Of a stretch of 64,000 bases of DNA, positions 24,655 through 35,332 are shown piece after piece (the first letter of the stretch is position 1; the number at the start of each line of letters is the position of its first letter). Origin of the DNA: Erigeron canadensis. Its lineage: Eukaryota > Streptophyta > Magnoliopsida > Asterales > Asteraceae. The notes beneath the pieces were generated by a model that was given only the letters and a program-made list of their open reading frames with translations, searched no databases and was not told the DNA's origin. The stretch spans positions 1,971,513-2,035,512 of the forward strand of contig NC_057762.1 in assembly GCF_010389155.1 (NCBI RefSeq), given 5' to 3'. Made by a program: the position numbers and the translations under genes.

Positions 24655-24996
24655 CTTCTATACCATTGTGAATGTTTTGTCTGTGCCTATCTGCCCATAT
24701 GCTAGTATGCAGATATTATATGCATTCAAGGCAGATTTAATGCATCTGATAGTTTAAGATTATGATAATGCATCTGTTAGGTGTCTACACTGCAGATAAA
24801 AGGGTAAAGTTACGAGAAACACAAAGCACCTTGTGATGAACCAGGGTCCAAAACCTTGTCAAAGTTGTATAGTTTTGTCTTGTTCTCTGTAAACTTGAGG
24901 AGTATACCATTTGCATCTACAGGAATAACGGGCTTTGTTGTCTTAAGTTCTCGCCATGTATGGTGGGTCTAATCCGACAGAATACACGAATTTTTC
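24655..24996 (-). pseudogene. Kinesin-14-like motor domain fragments, block A copy
   Basis: Two exon relics on the minus strand. At 24996-24830 the start reads GKIRVFCRIRPTIHGENLRQ, the opening of a C-terminal-motor kinesin, and later YNFDKV.DP.SS in another frame after a one-base loss relative to block B; it ends at a GT donor. Around 24735-24660 the next exon reads [20 protein letters not shown], a P-loop whose GQTGTGKT has become GQIGTDKT, followed by a stop. The splice acceptor is mutated to CCG. A dead gene fragment. Confidence 0.7.
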
Positions 24997-26159
24997 CGGA
25001 AATGTAAAAAAGGCAAAGCATCATATTTTGCAGACTGGTTGGGCATGTTGGATAATGGGTCAAATGCGTGTAATTTCTTTATTGGTTGAAACGGTTCCGC
25101 TTGGCATTTGATATATTGCTTACAGGATGATGTACTGTTTCAATATTAGTCTATCCTTTTAATAAAAAAATTTAGGAGGTCTTTTAATCTAAAAACACAC
25201 TTCCGGTGGTATTTGACCCGTTAACCTGAGTCGATCCTTTCGTATGTATATGGGTCGAAATGGCAACCTCTGGATCCGCTCGTAACCTTTTACCTTTAGA
25301 AATTCATTGAGAACTTGCTTTAAACCAGATACCACTATACTAGAATAAGTGATCGTCTAATGTGTGTTAACAGACTAGAAATAAACGGCCCATACCCAAA
25401 CGTAAAATGGGTGGATAATTCTATGACTCATTGAAGACCAGTTTTCCACTTTCCCTATCCATAAAAAAAGGCCCATACCCATAATTTTTATTTTTATTTA
25501 TTTTATGCTTTTTGTTTCACCTTGTGTTGCATATTATCCCTACCACGTCGTGTATCGATAATTATGCAATAGCCTTTTGATATAATTGTTAGCATGTTGT
25601 TTTTTATTAATTATCTTAGGAATTTCCTTAACAATTATCTTCTGAAAGTTTGATATCGAGATGAAAGGTAAAGATGATAAGAAAGATTCAAGATAAAGAC
25701 TAGAAAGATTCACAAACTCAACAGTTTTTTGGAGAAATTTTCGATAACCCACCTTTTGGAATCAATGCCTACAATGCCTAGACCCTACCATGTTATAAAC
25801 TCTTATGTTTTTGGCCAACCTTTTTTGACGAATCATTTAAACTTGTCTAGGTTGTCATGATGGTCACGGTTTATAATGTAGTGTGGCCCAAACTTGACTC
25901 TGTTTTGGTAAGGTTTATGACTATTTCCCACTTGCCATTGAACAGAGATATGAGATATCCTCATCAACACGCTACCTTTCTTTTTCATTTGGCGACAGAC
26001 ATTTAGCAATGACAGGAACGTCACCAAAGTAAAAAAAAAAAAACATTGATATTTCTTAGTTTACAGTGCTTGATCATATTAATTTCAACTTGAGATGGTC
26101 GTAATCCATTTAGTAATTGCCATAACAATACTAGCTAGAATATACATGTTGCATACCAA
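24997..26159. other. Block A spacer downstream of the receptor kinase
   Basis: Collinear with block B (55349-56470). No gene seen; the minus-strand open frames at 25540-25752 and 25833-26027 have no recognisable motif. Confidence 0.4.
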
Positions 26160-29100
26160 CTATGATATTTCTTTCGAAATATAATGCATGGAAGGCCTTA
26201 ATTCAGGTTTCGAATTTACACATCTTATTGCTTGTATCAAAATGGATGTTAGAACTTTCTCGATCTCTGGGAGTGGAATTGGAAGACGATGATCCAGCAG
26301 ATCGCTCAGCTTGATCTGCCCAGCAGAAGGAGATGTTAGAGAAGTAATGAAATCACCTGGATGTTCTCCTTTAATGACTTCCAACGCTAGAACCCCATAG
26401 CTATACACATCACACTTTTCTGTTACTTTCATTGTGTAGGCGAGTTCTGCAAAAACAAAATAAAATGTTAATAACTATACACGAATTATTATAGTGTGTA
26501 TTGATTTTCATTTTTGTGTATTGTGTGATGAATTTTCAAATATCGCTTATTGTATGTATTCGACCAATCAAAAGTTGCAAACTAACAAGGTAACATTAGA
26601 TGTGGCGGCTTATATAGTTGCCACACATATCATGATACATACAACAACCGGGATTTAAATGTTCATTACATAAAAATGCACAAAATTGAAGTTTGATACA
26701 CACTATGACAAATCGTATAAAGTTCAAATCGTATAAAGTTGTTTATATTCAGAGTTACTAAGCACCATTTAACTTTGTGTGATAACTTAAAGACCATGAT
26801 CAATAAATTACCTGGTGCAAGGTATCCATATGTTCCTGCAACGTTACTCCAATTTGATGAGTTTTGGTTCAAAATCTTTGCGGTACCAAAATCTGAAATA
26901 TAAGCTTCATAATCTGAATCAAGCAAAATATTTTTGCTTGATATGTCTCGATGAACGATAGGGGGTGAACAATCATGGTGCATATACGATAAAGCGTAAG
27001 TAACACCTTTGATGATGTTCACCCTTTTGGTCCAATCTAGATTTTGAGCACTCCTACTGTCGCTCAATGCACTAGCTAGACTACCCCCTTCAAGATACTG
27101 GTAAACCAAAAATGAGTTTCTAACGTGCGAACAATAGCCATGTAGCTTAACAATGTTTCGGTGTCTTATTATTGTCAATGCTTTGATCTCATTTAGAAAA
27201 TCAACACGATTGATTACCTCAGAGGACGAATGAAGTCTCTTTACCGCAACAACCTCACCTGATGCCAACTTTGCTTTGTACACACTTCCAAATCCTCCCT
27301 TTCCGAGGCAATATGCTTCGTTAAACTCTTCGGTTACCCTTAGGATTTCTTGGTAAGTCTCCTTTCCATCAAAATTCGAAATTGAAAAGAAATCTGCACC
27401 TTTTGTGTCTGCAGCATCCTCCTGTAGTGGTGTTGATGATCTCTTCTTAGATCTCCGGGTATAGAAAATTAAAATGACCCCGAGAACACCAAATAGAAGA
27501 GCAACAACAAGTGGAAGTGAAATCAGGAGTGTCAGTTTGCGGCTTCCCTTCTGAGAATGATTTTTTAAAGGACATGGCTTCATTCCTCTAACATTTCCAC
27601 ACAAACCTTTGTTCCCTTGCAATGTTTCTATGGAAAAACCTTTGCTTTCGGGAACAGGACCTTCAAGCTGATTATACGATAGGTCAATGCTCAACAAAGC
27701 ATTCATTGATTCCATGATCTTTGGTATAGAACCCGAGAGTTTATTATGAGAAAGATTGAGCTTCTCCAAACTGCTTAGACCCGATATAGTAGATGGTATC
27801 CTTCCTATTAGCAAATTGTGACTCAAATCAAGAAATGATAGTTGAACAAATCTACCTATTTGAATTGGGATTTCATTTATAAATCCGTTGCTGTTCAAGT
27901 ATAAATAGATGAGCTTTGAGCATTCCCCAAGGGAAGAAGGAATGGACCCGTTTAACTTATTCATGGACAGATCAAGGGACGTTAATTCAGTTAGCGATCC
28001 TAGTTCTTGTGGTATGCGACTAGAAAGATGGTTATTGCTTAGATTAAGTTTCAGCAAACGAGTCATTCTTCCAAACTCCTTCGGTATCTCACCAACCAAG
28101 TCATTGGATGATAGGTTGAGCTCTTTTAATTGAAAAGAGTTTCCAAGCGACGAAGGTATGCTACCGTTGATTAGATTTCCTCCCATTTGTATAGTTGATA
28201 AATTCTCGCACTTACTCCAACTGTCTGAGATCTCCCCATGAAGCTTGTTGTCGTTGAGATTAATGTAATTGAGATGCGGATACACACCAAAATTTTTGGA
28301 AATATCTCCGGTTAGATTGTTCCCATCAAACCTTACTCGGAGCAAACTTGAGCAGTTGTACACACTCTTTGGAATACGACCCGTTAGATTATTATTAACA
28401 AGGATCAGGACTTCAAGTCTTCCTCCGTTACAGATTTCATCCGGCAAACTGCCAGAAAATTCATTGTTGCTCATATCTATTTGAACCAACTTCAGTTTTC
28501 CTAGTTCTTGTGGAATAGGACCCGAAAACTGATTGTCATACAGAAACAGTTTTTCTAAGTTTGTCAACTTACCCAATGAACTTGGAATGGACCCATTGAG
28601 TTGATTATTACTTATTTGCAAACTGAAAAGTGATACTAAGTTTCCCAACTCTTGTGGAAGAGGACCAGAAAGTTTGTTTGAAGATAGACGAAGAAAACGA
28701 AGGGATTTGAGTTCACCTATAGACAAAGGAATCGGACCACTAAGTTCGTTAGTGCTTAACACGAGCCATTCGAGTGAAGTCAAGTTGCCTATTTCTTTCG
28801 GGATAGATCCATTCAGCTTATTCTCGGAAAGATTCAAGAATGACAAGTTTTTCAAATTGGCAAAAGTTTTTGGAATAGAACCAGTTAGAGAGTTATTATT
28901 CATAACAAGTTCGCTAACCTTATAAAGATTTCCCAGTTCATTAGGAATCGGACCAGAAATGTTGTTAGAATCCAAATAAACACGGCTCAAATTCGTTAAC
29001 TGCCCAAAACACGTAGGAATAGAACCATAAAGATTGTTAGTAAATAACACAAGCTCAGAAAGAGACCTCAATTCACAAAAACCATTTGGAATTGAACCAT

Positions 29101-29617
29101 TCAACTTATTGTCATACAATTCAAGTATTTCAAGATTTCTCAATTCACCAATTTCAGGAGGGATTGTTCCGACAAATCGATTTCCACCAAGATAAAGATA
29201 AAGGAGTTTTGACAAGTGACGGATTTCTGATGGGATGATCCCCGAAAAGTTATTGAAAGTTAGTTCAATACATATAATATTCGGAAACGAAGAGAATGAG
29301 AAGTGTTCAAGTGTACCGCTTAAAAAAGACGAAGAAAGGTTCAGACGATATACGTTGCCATTATCATCACACATGATTCCTTTCCAGTTACATGGAGAGT
29401 TTGACTTTTGTGAAGAGAGATTGAGATTGACATTATCATTTGTCCATGAAGGTAGTACAAGATTGTTGGTTTTTTGGCTTTTGAGAGTTACTTTCCATTT
29501 TAAGAGTGCATCAACTTCTTCATTTGATGATGATGAGTCTGAATTAGCAACATTTAAAATGGTGAAAACTGTACATGTAATTACAAGTAAGAAGATGGTT
29601 GAAGAAGACAAGACCAT
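26160..29617 (-). CDS. LRR receptor kinase, MIK2-like (LRR-XIIb type), block A copy
   Basis: Plasma-membrane receptor-like kinase resembling MDIS1-interacting receptor like kinase 2, a peptide receptor in Arabidopsis. Exon 1 is 29617-26812; exon 2 is 26446-26160; the phase-1 junction restores the APE motif. The product is 1030 residues. A signal peptide (about 1-26) is followed by a cap with CNWKGIMC, then more than 20 LRRs of the L..L.LS.N.L.G.IP type, a membrane segment (about 695-719) and a kinase domain from about 765. The kinase has GKGGFGSVY, the ATP lysine (VAVK, about 793), HRD (about 889-891) and DFG (about 909-911), so it is of the RD class and looks catalytically complete. No lesions. 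The promoter region carries a duplicated MITE and a Helitron absent from block B. The small peptide gene is transcribed divergently, its ATG about 4.0 kb away. Confidence 0.95.
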
Positions 29618-29670
29618 GCTTAATTTGTTTTATGTAAGAGTTTGTTTTGTGTTTTCTTTTGAAGTTCTTG

Positions 29671-29702
<32 letters not shown>

Positions 29703-29705
29703 TGA

Positions 29706-30118
29706 TATATATATATATAGAGGTTAAGGTTTATGTGGCTGTTAGACACTTAAGTTCGGGTGTAGAACCTCTCACATCTTGTTTTTTTAATCCATAAAAA
29801 GCATGAGGGCCAAACATTTATAAATATATTAAAAAAAAATTAATATGTGAGGTGTTTTATACCCAAGCTTGGGTGTCTAACAGACACATACTCCATTTTC
29901 TCATATATATATATATATACAGGTTAGGGTTTATGTGGCTGTTAGAAACCCAAGCTTGAGTATAGAACCCCTCACATCTTGTTTTTTTAATCCATAAAAA
30001 GCATGACGGCCAAACATTTATAGATATATTAAAAAATTAGTATGTAAGGGTTTTACACCAAACTCGAGTGTTTAACAACCACATACCTCATTTTCTCATA
30101 AATATATAAGTTACATAC
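29706..30118. mobile_element. Palindromic MITE in tandem duplicate, upstream of receptor A
   Basis: Two units (about 29716-29905 and 29930-30118) each begin near GGTTTATGTGGCTGTTAGA and end with the near-inverse, TCTAACAGACACATA or TTTAACAACCACATA, before CATTTTCTCAT. Each is therefore an imperfect inverted-repeat element. Both lie 90-500 bp upstream of the receptor A start. Block B has none of this (its leader continues directly at about 60670), so insertion followed the block duplication. A long T run (about 29668-29696) precedes it. Confidence 0.65.
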
Positions 30119-30249
30119 ATATTGCTTTCTCGCAATGTTGGTTGATTATTTAGCATCACAGGTTTTTCTTTGTCTATGTCTATGTTGTTTCTTGACTTTT
30201 TTTTTTTTTTTTTTACTTTTCATTTATTAGTTTCTTCTTGGTTATAGTT

Positions 30250-30566
30250 ACTAGACTTATGCCCGCACAATACAGCGGTGGTGGGATAGTGATGGCGGAA
30301 GCGGTGGTGGTGACGGTGGCTGGGGCGGCGGCGGGGACGGTGATGAGGCATCGACAGTGGTGAATGTAAAAGTAATTGATGTTAAAGATTGTATTGTAAT
30401 TATTTTAAGTGTTGCGGGATCTATACTGTAAATTATTTCATTAAGGGTATTATAGGTATATTAGATTGAGATGTTTAAATTAGTGGATAAAAGATAAAGA
30501 TATTTTTAGTTTTTCAAAGACAGAAAATTAACAAAAAAGATGATTTGTTTTATTAGATAGTACAGA
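30250..30566 (-). mobile_element. Non-autonomous Helitron, only in block A
   Basis: On the minus strand it begins TCTGTACTATCTAAT at 30566 and ends CTAGT at 30250, with a CCGCTGTATTGTGCGG hairpin near the end. GGCGGTGG-type triplets fill the left third. Block B has the uninterrupted flanks at about 60818-60830 (TTATAGTTTTAAGTAGAGTGAC), an empty site supporting both borders. Confidence 0.75.
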
Positions 30567-31266
30567 TAAGTAGAATGACACCTTTTGTTTCGTTGTCTTA
30601 TTTTTCCCTGTTAGATTTTATTTTCTTATTTATTTAACCAAATTTTTTCCTTCTAATTTCTTTAAGTTTGTAAACAGAGGGAACTGATCAACTAAACCGA
30701 CGATTAATTAAACCATTAAACAATTACTATTTCCCATTAAACATTTTAGCTCGCATGCAAAAATAAGTTGCTCGAATTACAAATAAACAACGAACACCAA
30801 TAAAAACATCATTTCTAACTATCTTTTTCTTTCAAAATAAAATAATATAAACCATAAATCTCATTTAAGTTATCATCCTATAAAACTTAAATTTAAGGAG
30901 GTTCCTTTATAAATTCTAAGGAGGTTCTTAAACAAAATTGTAAAAGCTCTTTAACATTTAATAAATTATAAGTAGGGTCAATGGAACCCCCTTGCAATAT
31001 AGTGGAACCGCCACTGACAAAAATAGTCAATGGTGATATTCGACTTTTAAACAAATACATACTTTTCATAAATTAATTTTGTGTGCGACCATCTTAATAG
31101 AACAGTGAAAAAATTCTAAGACTAGGATTATTTATAAAAATATGGCTAAAACTACGATAAGTTACTTTTTGTATTCTAAAAATAGAATTTTGGATTATTT
31201 AATTCCCATTCCACCCACCCTTTTTTATATAGTAATTTGTTGAATCATACTCGTATATCTTGTATT

Positions 31267-31602
31267 AAAAATATCAGATTCTCTCTCTACTCTTTCTCTC
31301 AAATCTCTAACGGTTCTTTCTCTCAGATCATCGTTTTGAGATCGAAAACCTTTACTTTTGAGATCGAGATTGAGAATTTGAGATTGAGAGTTTGAGATCG
31401 AGAGTTTTCCCCCTATTTGGTTTTGGCTTGCCTGCCGTAGTGTATTTTCGCAAGGGTTATAGTCTTGGGCCAGAGTTCCCTTCCACTTCAGTGGATCTGA
31501 AAGCATCCTCTTTACCTTTGAGTAGGGGTAAGGTTTGTCTACATCATACCTTCCCCATACCCCGGGTTATGCCATGATTGGGTACCGTTGTCGTTGTCGT
31601 TG
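31267..31602 (+). mobile_element. Retroposon (SINE-like, RTE-type tail) with 22-bp target duplication
   Basis: The 3' half has the GTAGGGGTAAGGTTTGTCTAC, CCTTCCCCATACCCC and TTGGGTACCGTTG words typical of plant SINE and RTE-LINE tails, ending in GTTGTC repeats. The same 22 bp, starting TCATACTCGTATATC, flank it at 31245-31266 and 31603-31624. No A or B box is evident at the 5' end, so it may be a 5'-truncated LINE. Confidence 0.75.
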
Positions 31603-31887
31603 TCATACTCGTATATCTTGTATTTGGATTTGACTAGGTATATATTCATTTCCTTGAATCTTTACGTGATTAGAAGTTTCGCAGTAGCATTTACCCATTA
31701 AGTATTCACTGATAAAACTGGATCGATTTTCATGAAGCTTTCATTAATATATAGATCGAGTATATGGTTTAAAATTCTTTTTAAACATAATTGTTCAAAC
31801 TTTTTCCCTTTGAAGACTCTTTGAACTTTGGGTACAAATACATGTTATTGAGATGCATGGAGGAAAATCGAAATGAACAAATAATTT

Positions 31888-32217
31888 CATTGAGTAATAC
31901 AAGTTGATAAAATAGATCCCTTGGATAATTGAATGTGAATGTTTCTTACAAAATGGCATGGTATGCAATAATTAATGAGAAGAAAAAAGCCATAGAAATT
32001 TTCTATGGAGGCTGGAAGGGTTATTTTGATGAGTTGCCTACATTCAAAGTCTCATTACGTAATACAAGTTGATAAAATAGATCACTTGAATAGTTGAATG
32101 TGAATGTTTCTTACAAAATGGCATGGTATGCAATAATTGATGAGAAGAAAAAAGCCATGGAAATTTTCTATGGAAGCTGAAAGGGTTATTTTGATGAGTT
32201 GCCTACATTCAAAGTCT
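31888..32217 (+). repeat. 165-bp tandem duplication of a transposase-like fragment
   Basis: Units 31888-32052 and 32053-32217 are nearly identical. Each encodes a frame reading MAWYAIIDEKKKAMEIFYG, then a YFDELPTFK-like segment. This resembles the KA...YG.W..S...LP region of plant Mutator-like transposases; the identification is tentative. No longer open frame remains. Confidence 0.5.
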
Positions 32218-33593
32218 AACAATATTGACAAGTTGTTTCATCATTCAAACAACTCATTAAAAGACATTCAAGTATTCAATAACAGTAGAAGTGAAAAATT
32301 GATTTTTAATTTTGAGGGTTTAAAACCTGTCTGTTGGACGGCAAGGAAGTTGTTTTTATGGTTGAAATAGTTGGTTTGTTAAATAGTGTAGATCTACTAA
32401 ACAGGAACTGATCCAAAAACACAAGTGCATTATGCTTTTCAGTAACTTTTACTATACTTTCCATTGATGAGGTTAGTTTTTTCAAGACTAAGATACTATA
32501 CACATTGCAGGGTAGTGGTGGGGAAAAATTTGGTGCGTTTACCTATTTTGTAGACTCCATCAAATATATAAATCTTAGAATGTATAACTGAAATTATTTC
32601 AAAACTATCATGATCATGATTTTCTCAATAATAAAATATTTTATATAATCAATAACTCACTCACATTCCTTCCAACGGTTAAGCAACCAAAACACCTTCT
32701 CTAATAATGATTTCCAAATAATTAAAAATATAAGATGTTGCCACACCACTGCATCGCGCGGACATTTGTCTATATAACTAATGACTTCATTAAATTAGTT
32801 TAATCTTTTCGATTTATTCAATTTGATGTTTAACATTCTTGAGTAATTACATTCAAGTAAATGATTCATAGTTACTCACTTAATGCATTACACTATATTA
32901 CTTACATACATACATAAACTAAACAAAATACATAACAAATTATTAAGTATACTCATAATCAACTTTAATATTTATCATGAATTAGTGATCACAATGAAGA
33001 AAGAAATTGAAGTTTTACGATTGATTTCGAAACTCAACTTTTATATTAAATATAAATAAAATATAAATATAGATAGATATAGATATAGATTTTAATCAAT
33101 CAAATATAAATATTGAAATATTAAAATGGAATGAAATTATAAACTAAAATAACAAAATATATATTAAAAAAGTAGATGGAAAAATCAGGTGGGTTTGGGT
33201 TGTTTGGTATTAAATAATTTAAAATCCTACTTTTTTTTTTCTTTCTTAGTATCGAACGGTAAGTACTCAATATAAATTGATAAATAACTTTCCAGCCATA
33301 TAATATATCTTTTTTATTTTTATAAATAATCCAATATTTAATATAATTCAAATGCGATCCATTACGTAAAGCTAGGAGGTAGACGGATAAAAAACCGCAC
33401 CTCAAATCCCTTTTTATAGTAAAACTAAAACATTTAAAAACGACAGTCCTACATTTATAATATAAAAAACAACTCATCCTACATTTAGACATAATTTTCC
33501 AATAGAATTTTTTCTAGAAAAGTCTATACAACTATTAGCTTTAATTCTAATTTTGTCCTATTTAAAAGAAAATTTACAATAAATAGTATTTAA

Positions 33594-33624
33594 ATGAATG
33601 GGTTGCAAGAACAGATCTAACTAA
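33594..33624 (+). promoter_or_regulatory. Upstream open frames before the peptide A start
   Basis: An ATG at 33598 opens a nine-codon frame (MGCKNRSN, stop) ending 4 nt before the main ATG; its first 11 bases repeat the start of the main coding region. A second ATG at 33594 opens another short frame. In block B the matching upstream ATG (61918) has lost its stop and overlaps the main frame. Effect on translation is inferred only. Confidence 0.45.
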
Positions 33625-33628
33625 AAAA

Positions 33629-35332
33629 ATGGGTTGCAATTTTGCCTTTGTACTATGTTGTATCCTCTTGGTTTCATGCCCATCTACAAGTTTATCAAAA
33701 ACCTCTGACATGGCTCGAGGTATGCATATACATATATCTTTTTGTATTATATATATATATACACATTATTTTATTATTTGGCAGTATGGCAGAAAGTTTG
33801 TATATATTGTTTCCTTCTGTCTGTTATATATCATATTGTCATCTTTGTGAGGATCTTCTCATGAGATAACCACAAGATCTTAAGTTTAACTAACAATAGG
33901 TATTTCTTTATTTAATGTTAGACTGGTATTCACGTTTATCAATATCAATCAATAATATATTATAAAACATTCAGTTTTCTTCATTTTTCTTCAATCTAGT
34001 TGTCTATAACCTCAAAATGTTTCTTCCATTTTGTTCACTGTTTCAAAGATCTCTACTTAAAATACCTATAATATACTTGAAATACTTATAATACTCTTAA
34101 TGAACTTAATTTACAACATTTATCCTTAACTTTTAAATAACTTTTATATTAATAATTACACCGCTATGCCACTGCCGCTACCGCCGCCGCCACCCGTTAC
34201 CATGTTGCTGCCATTACAATGCCGTATCGTGTGGACATATGACTAATATACGTGCAAGGGTGATGCAATTTGATCGAGCCGCACCCGATCGATGCTAAAG
34301 ACATTACTATGATCTAATTTGGCTTTTATTAGAAGTTTATCATTATTTTAGCTTTCTTTCCTCAAAAGATACATTTCAAATTGCGCTCGAGTTCATCATA
34401 CAATGGTGAGTGTCATTCCCTATAAACTACATTGCTTTAACCGGGTTACATTACCACAAGGTGTCATCTTTTAAAAAAAAAAAAAAAACTCACATACACG
34501 TCATCTCTGACGAGAGTATGAATAATACCCTAAGGTCGCGTTTGTTTCACAAAATTTGATGAAATCTGATGGAATTGGAATTGAATTCCATTCCTTAGTG
34601 CGTTTGGTTGTTCAAAGAAGGAGGAATCTCATTCCATAGAACTGTAAACATTCCATCATTTGATGGAATCTCCATTCCTTGGGGATGGAGGAAGGAATTT
34701 AATTCCTTCCGTCACTTGAATTCTCAAAAAATCAAAAACATTCTATCAAATTCTATTCCTTCAGATTTTAATTCCTTCGAAAGATTCCATTCATTCCAGA
34801 AATATTATGTGAACCAAACGCGCCCTAAGTGTATTCGCCAAATGTGCTATGATCGAGAGCTGAGTATGAGTAATACCGCAAGTGTATGTATTCGTTGTGG
34901 TGAATTCATTTGCTTATCATTATCCAAGTTAACAAGAGAATATTTGCTAGATTTCATTAATTAGTAATCAACCATATTATTGGAACCAAGTCTGCTTCTT
35001 AATTCTTTAAAATTAAACTACTTTTTTTTTTTTTTTTATAAAAAGTTTTGAATCCAAGAGATAACAAATTAATAACATGCCTGACTCCCATACCCCATAT
35101 ATGAGGATTGGGTTTTGTTGTTTTTGTTGATTTATAACATGTTTAAATTCTGATTTGGAAATAACCAATCATTATTCATTATGTTTTATTCTTTCTCATG
35201 TATGTAGCCTTACTAGTCGAGAAGAAACCCGACGCATCGGTCCATAAGAATGGCGGAAATGTGTATGGTACAGATGGGTTAACATATGGTGGGTTTAAAC
35301 GACCGCCTGTAAATGACGGCCGTCATTACTAA
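33629..35332 (+). CDS. Small secreted peptide precursor, block A copy
   Basis: Two exons, 33629-33719 and 35208-35332 (phase 1, GT-AG), give a 71-residue protein. Residues 1 to about 22 form a signal peptide (MGCNFAFVLCCILLVSC). The mature part has no cysteines and is charged, Gly- and Tyr-containing: KKPDASVHKNGG, then VYGTDGLTYGGF, then a tail KRPPVNDGRHY at the C-terminus. A short cysteine-free secreted chain with a Pro-rich, Tyr-ending C-terminus resembles precursors of post-translationally modified plant peptides, but it matches no family I recognise (not CLE, CEP, PSK, PSY, IDA or RALF). It lies divergently next to an LRR receptor kinase and recurs so in block B, with an identical core. 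The 1.49 kb intron holds a Helitron and a Tourist-like MITE. Expression is not proven, but the conserved splice structure supports a real gene. Confidence 0.7.
33949..34247 (+). mobile_element. Helitron in peptide A intron, shared with block B
   Basis: It starts TCAATAATATATTATAAA and ends in CTAAT at 34243-34247, preceded by a hairpin-like GCCGTATCGTGTGG segment and a GC-rich CCGCTACCGCCGCCGCC run. The homologous element is at 62288-63065 in block B, so the insertion predates the duplication. Confidence 0.5.
34534..34825. mobile_element. Tourist-like (PIF/Harbinger) MITE in peptide A intron
   Basis: Terminal inverted repeats GGTCGCGTTTGTTTCAC and GTGAACCAAACGCGCCC, 292 bp in all, flanked by TAA on both sides (34531-34533 and 34826-34828). 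The interior has GGAATTGGAATTGAATTCC-type words. Block B shows the empty site at about 63325 (AATACAACAAGTGTATTC). The open frame 34608-34964 is a chance frame through the element. Confidence 0.8.

Larger units (their letters stand above)
30567..33628. other. Block A spacer between receptor and peptide genes
   Basis: About 31090-33508 has no counterpart in block B. It holds a retroposon (31267-31602), a duplicated transposase-like fragment (31888-32217), a Helitron-like 3' end near 32741-32785 (GC hairpin then CTAAT) and short ATAGAT repeats near 33065-33090. From about 33510 it again matches the B leader of the peptide gene. No intact gene. Confidence 0.5.

Noticed and set aside
29235..29705. 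156-codon plus-strand open frame over the 5' end of receptor A (and similar ones at 27909-28925, 58889-59113, 60215-60613)
   Set aside because: These are antisense shadows of the LRR coding sequence, with no domain of their own; the T-run tail of the first is low complexity.
33121..33492. 123-codon minus-strand open frame
   Set aside because: AT-rich sequence giving Ile/Phe/Tyr-rich translation, no motif, no counterpart in block B.
34608..34964. 118-codon plus-strand open frame
   Set aside because: Runs through a Tourist-like MITE and into the flank; not conserved in block B.
33629..35332. Peptide genes as SCOOP precursors, the known MIK2 ligands
   Set aside because: Neither copy has the SxS motif of SCOOP peptides. 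The receptor similarity alone does not justify the name.
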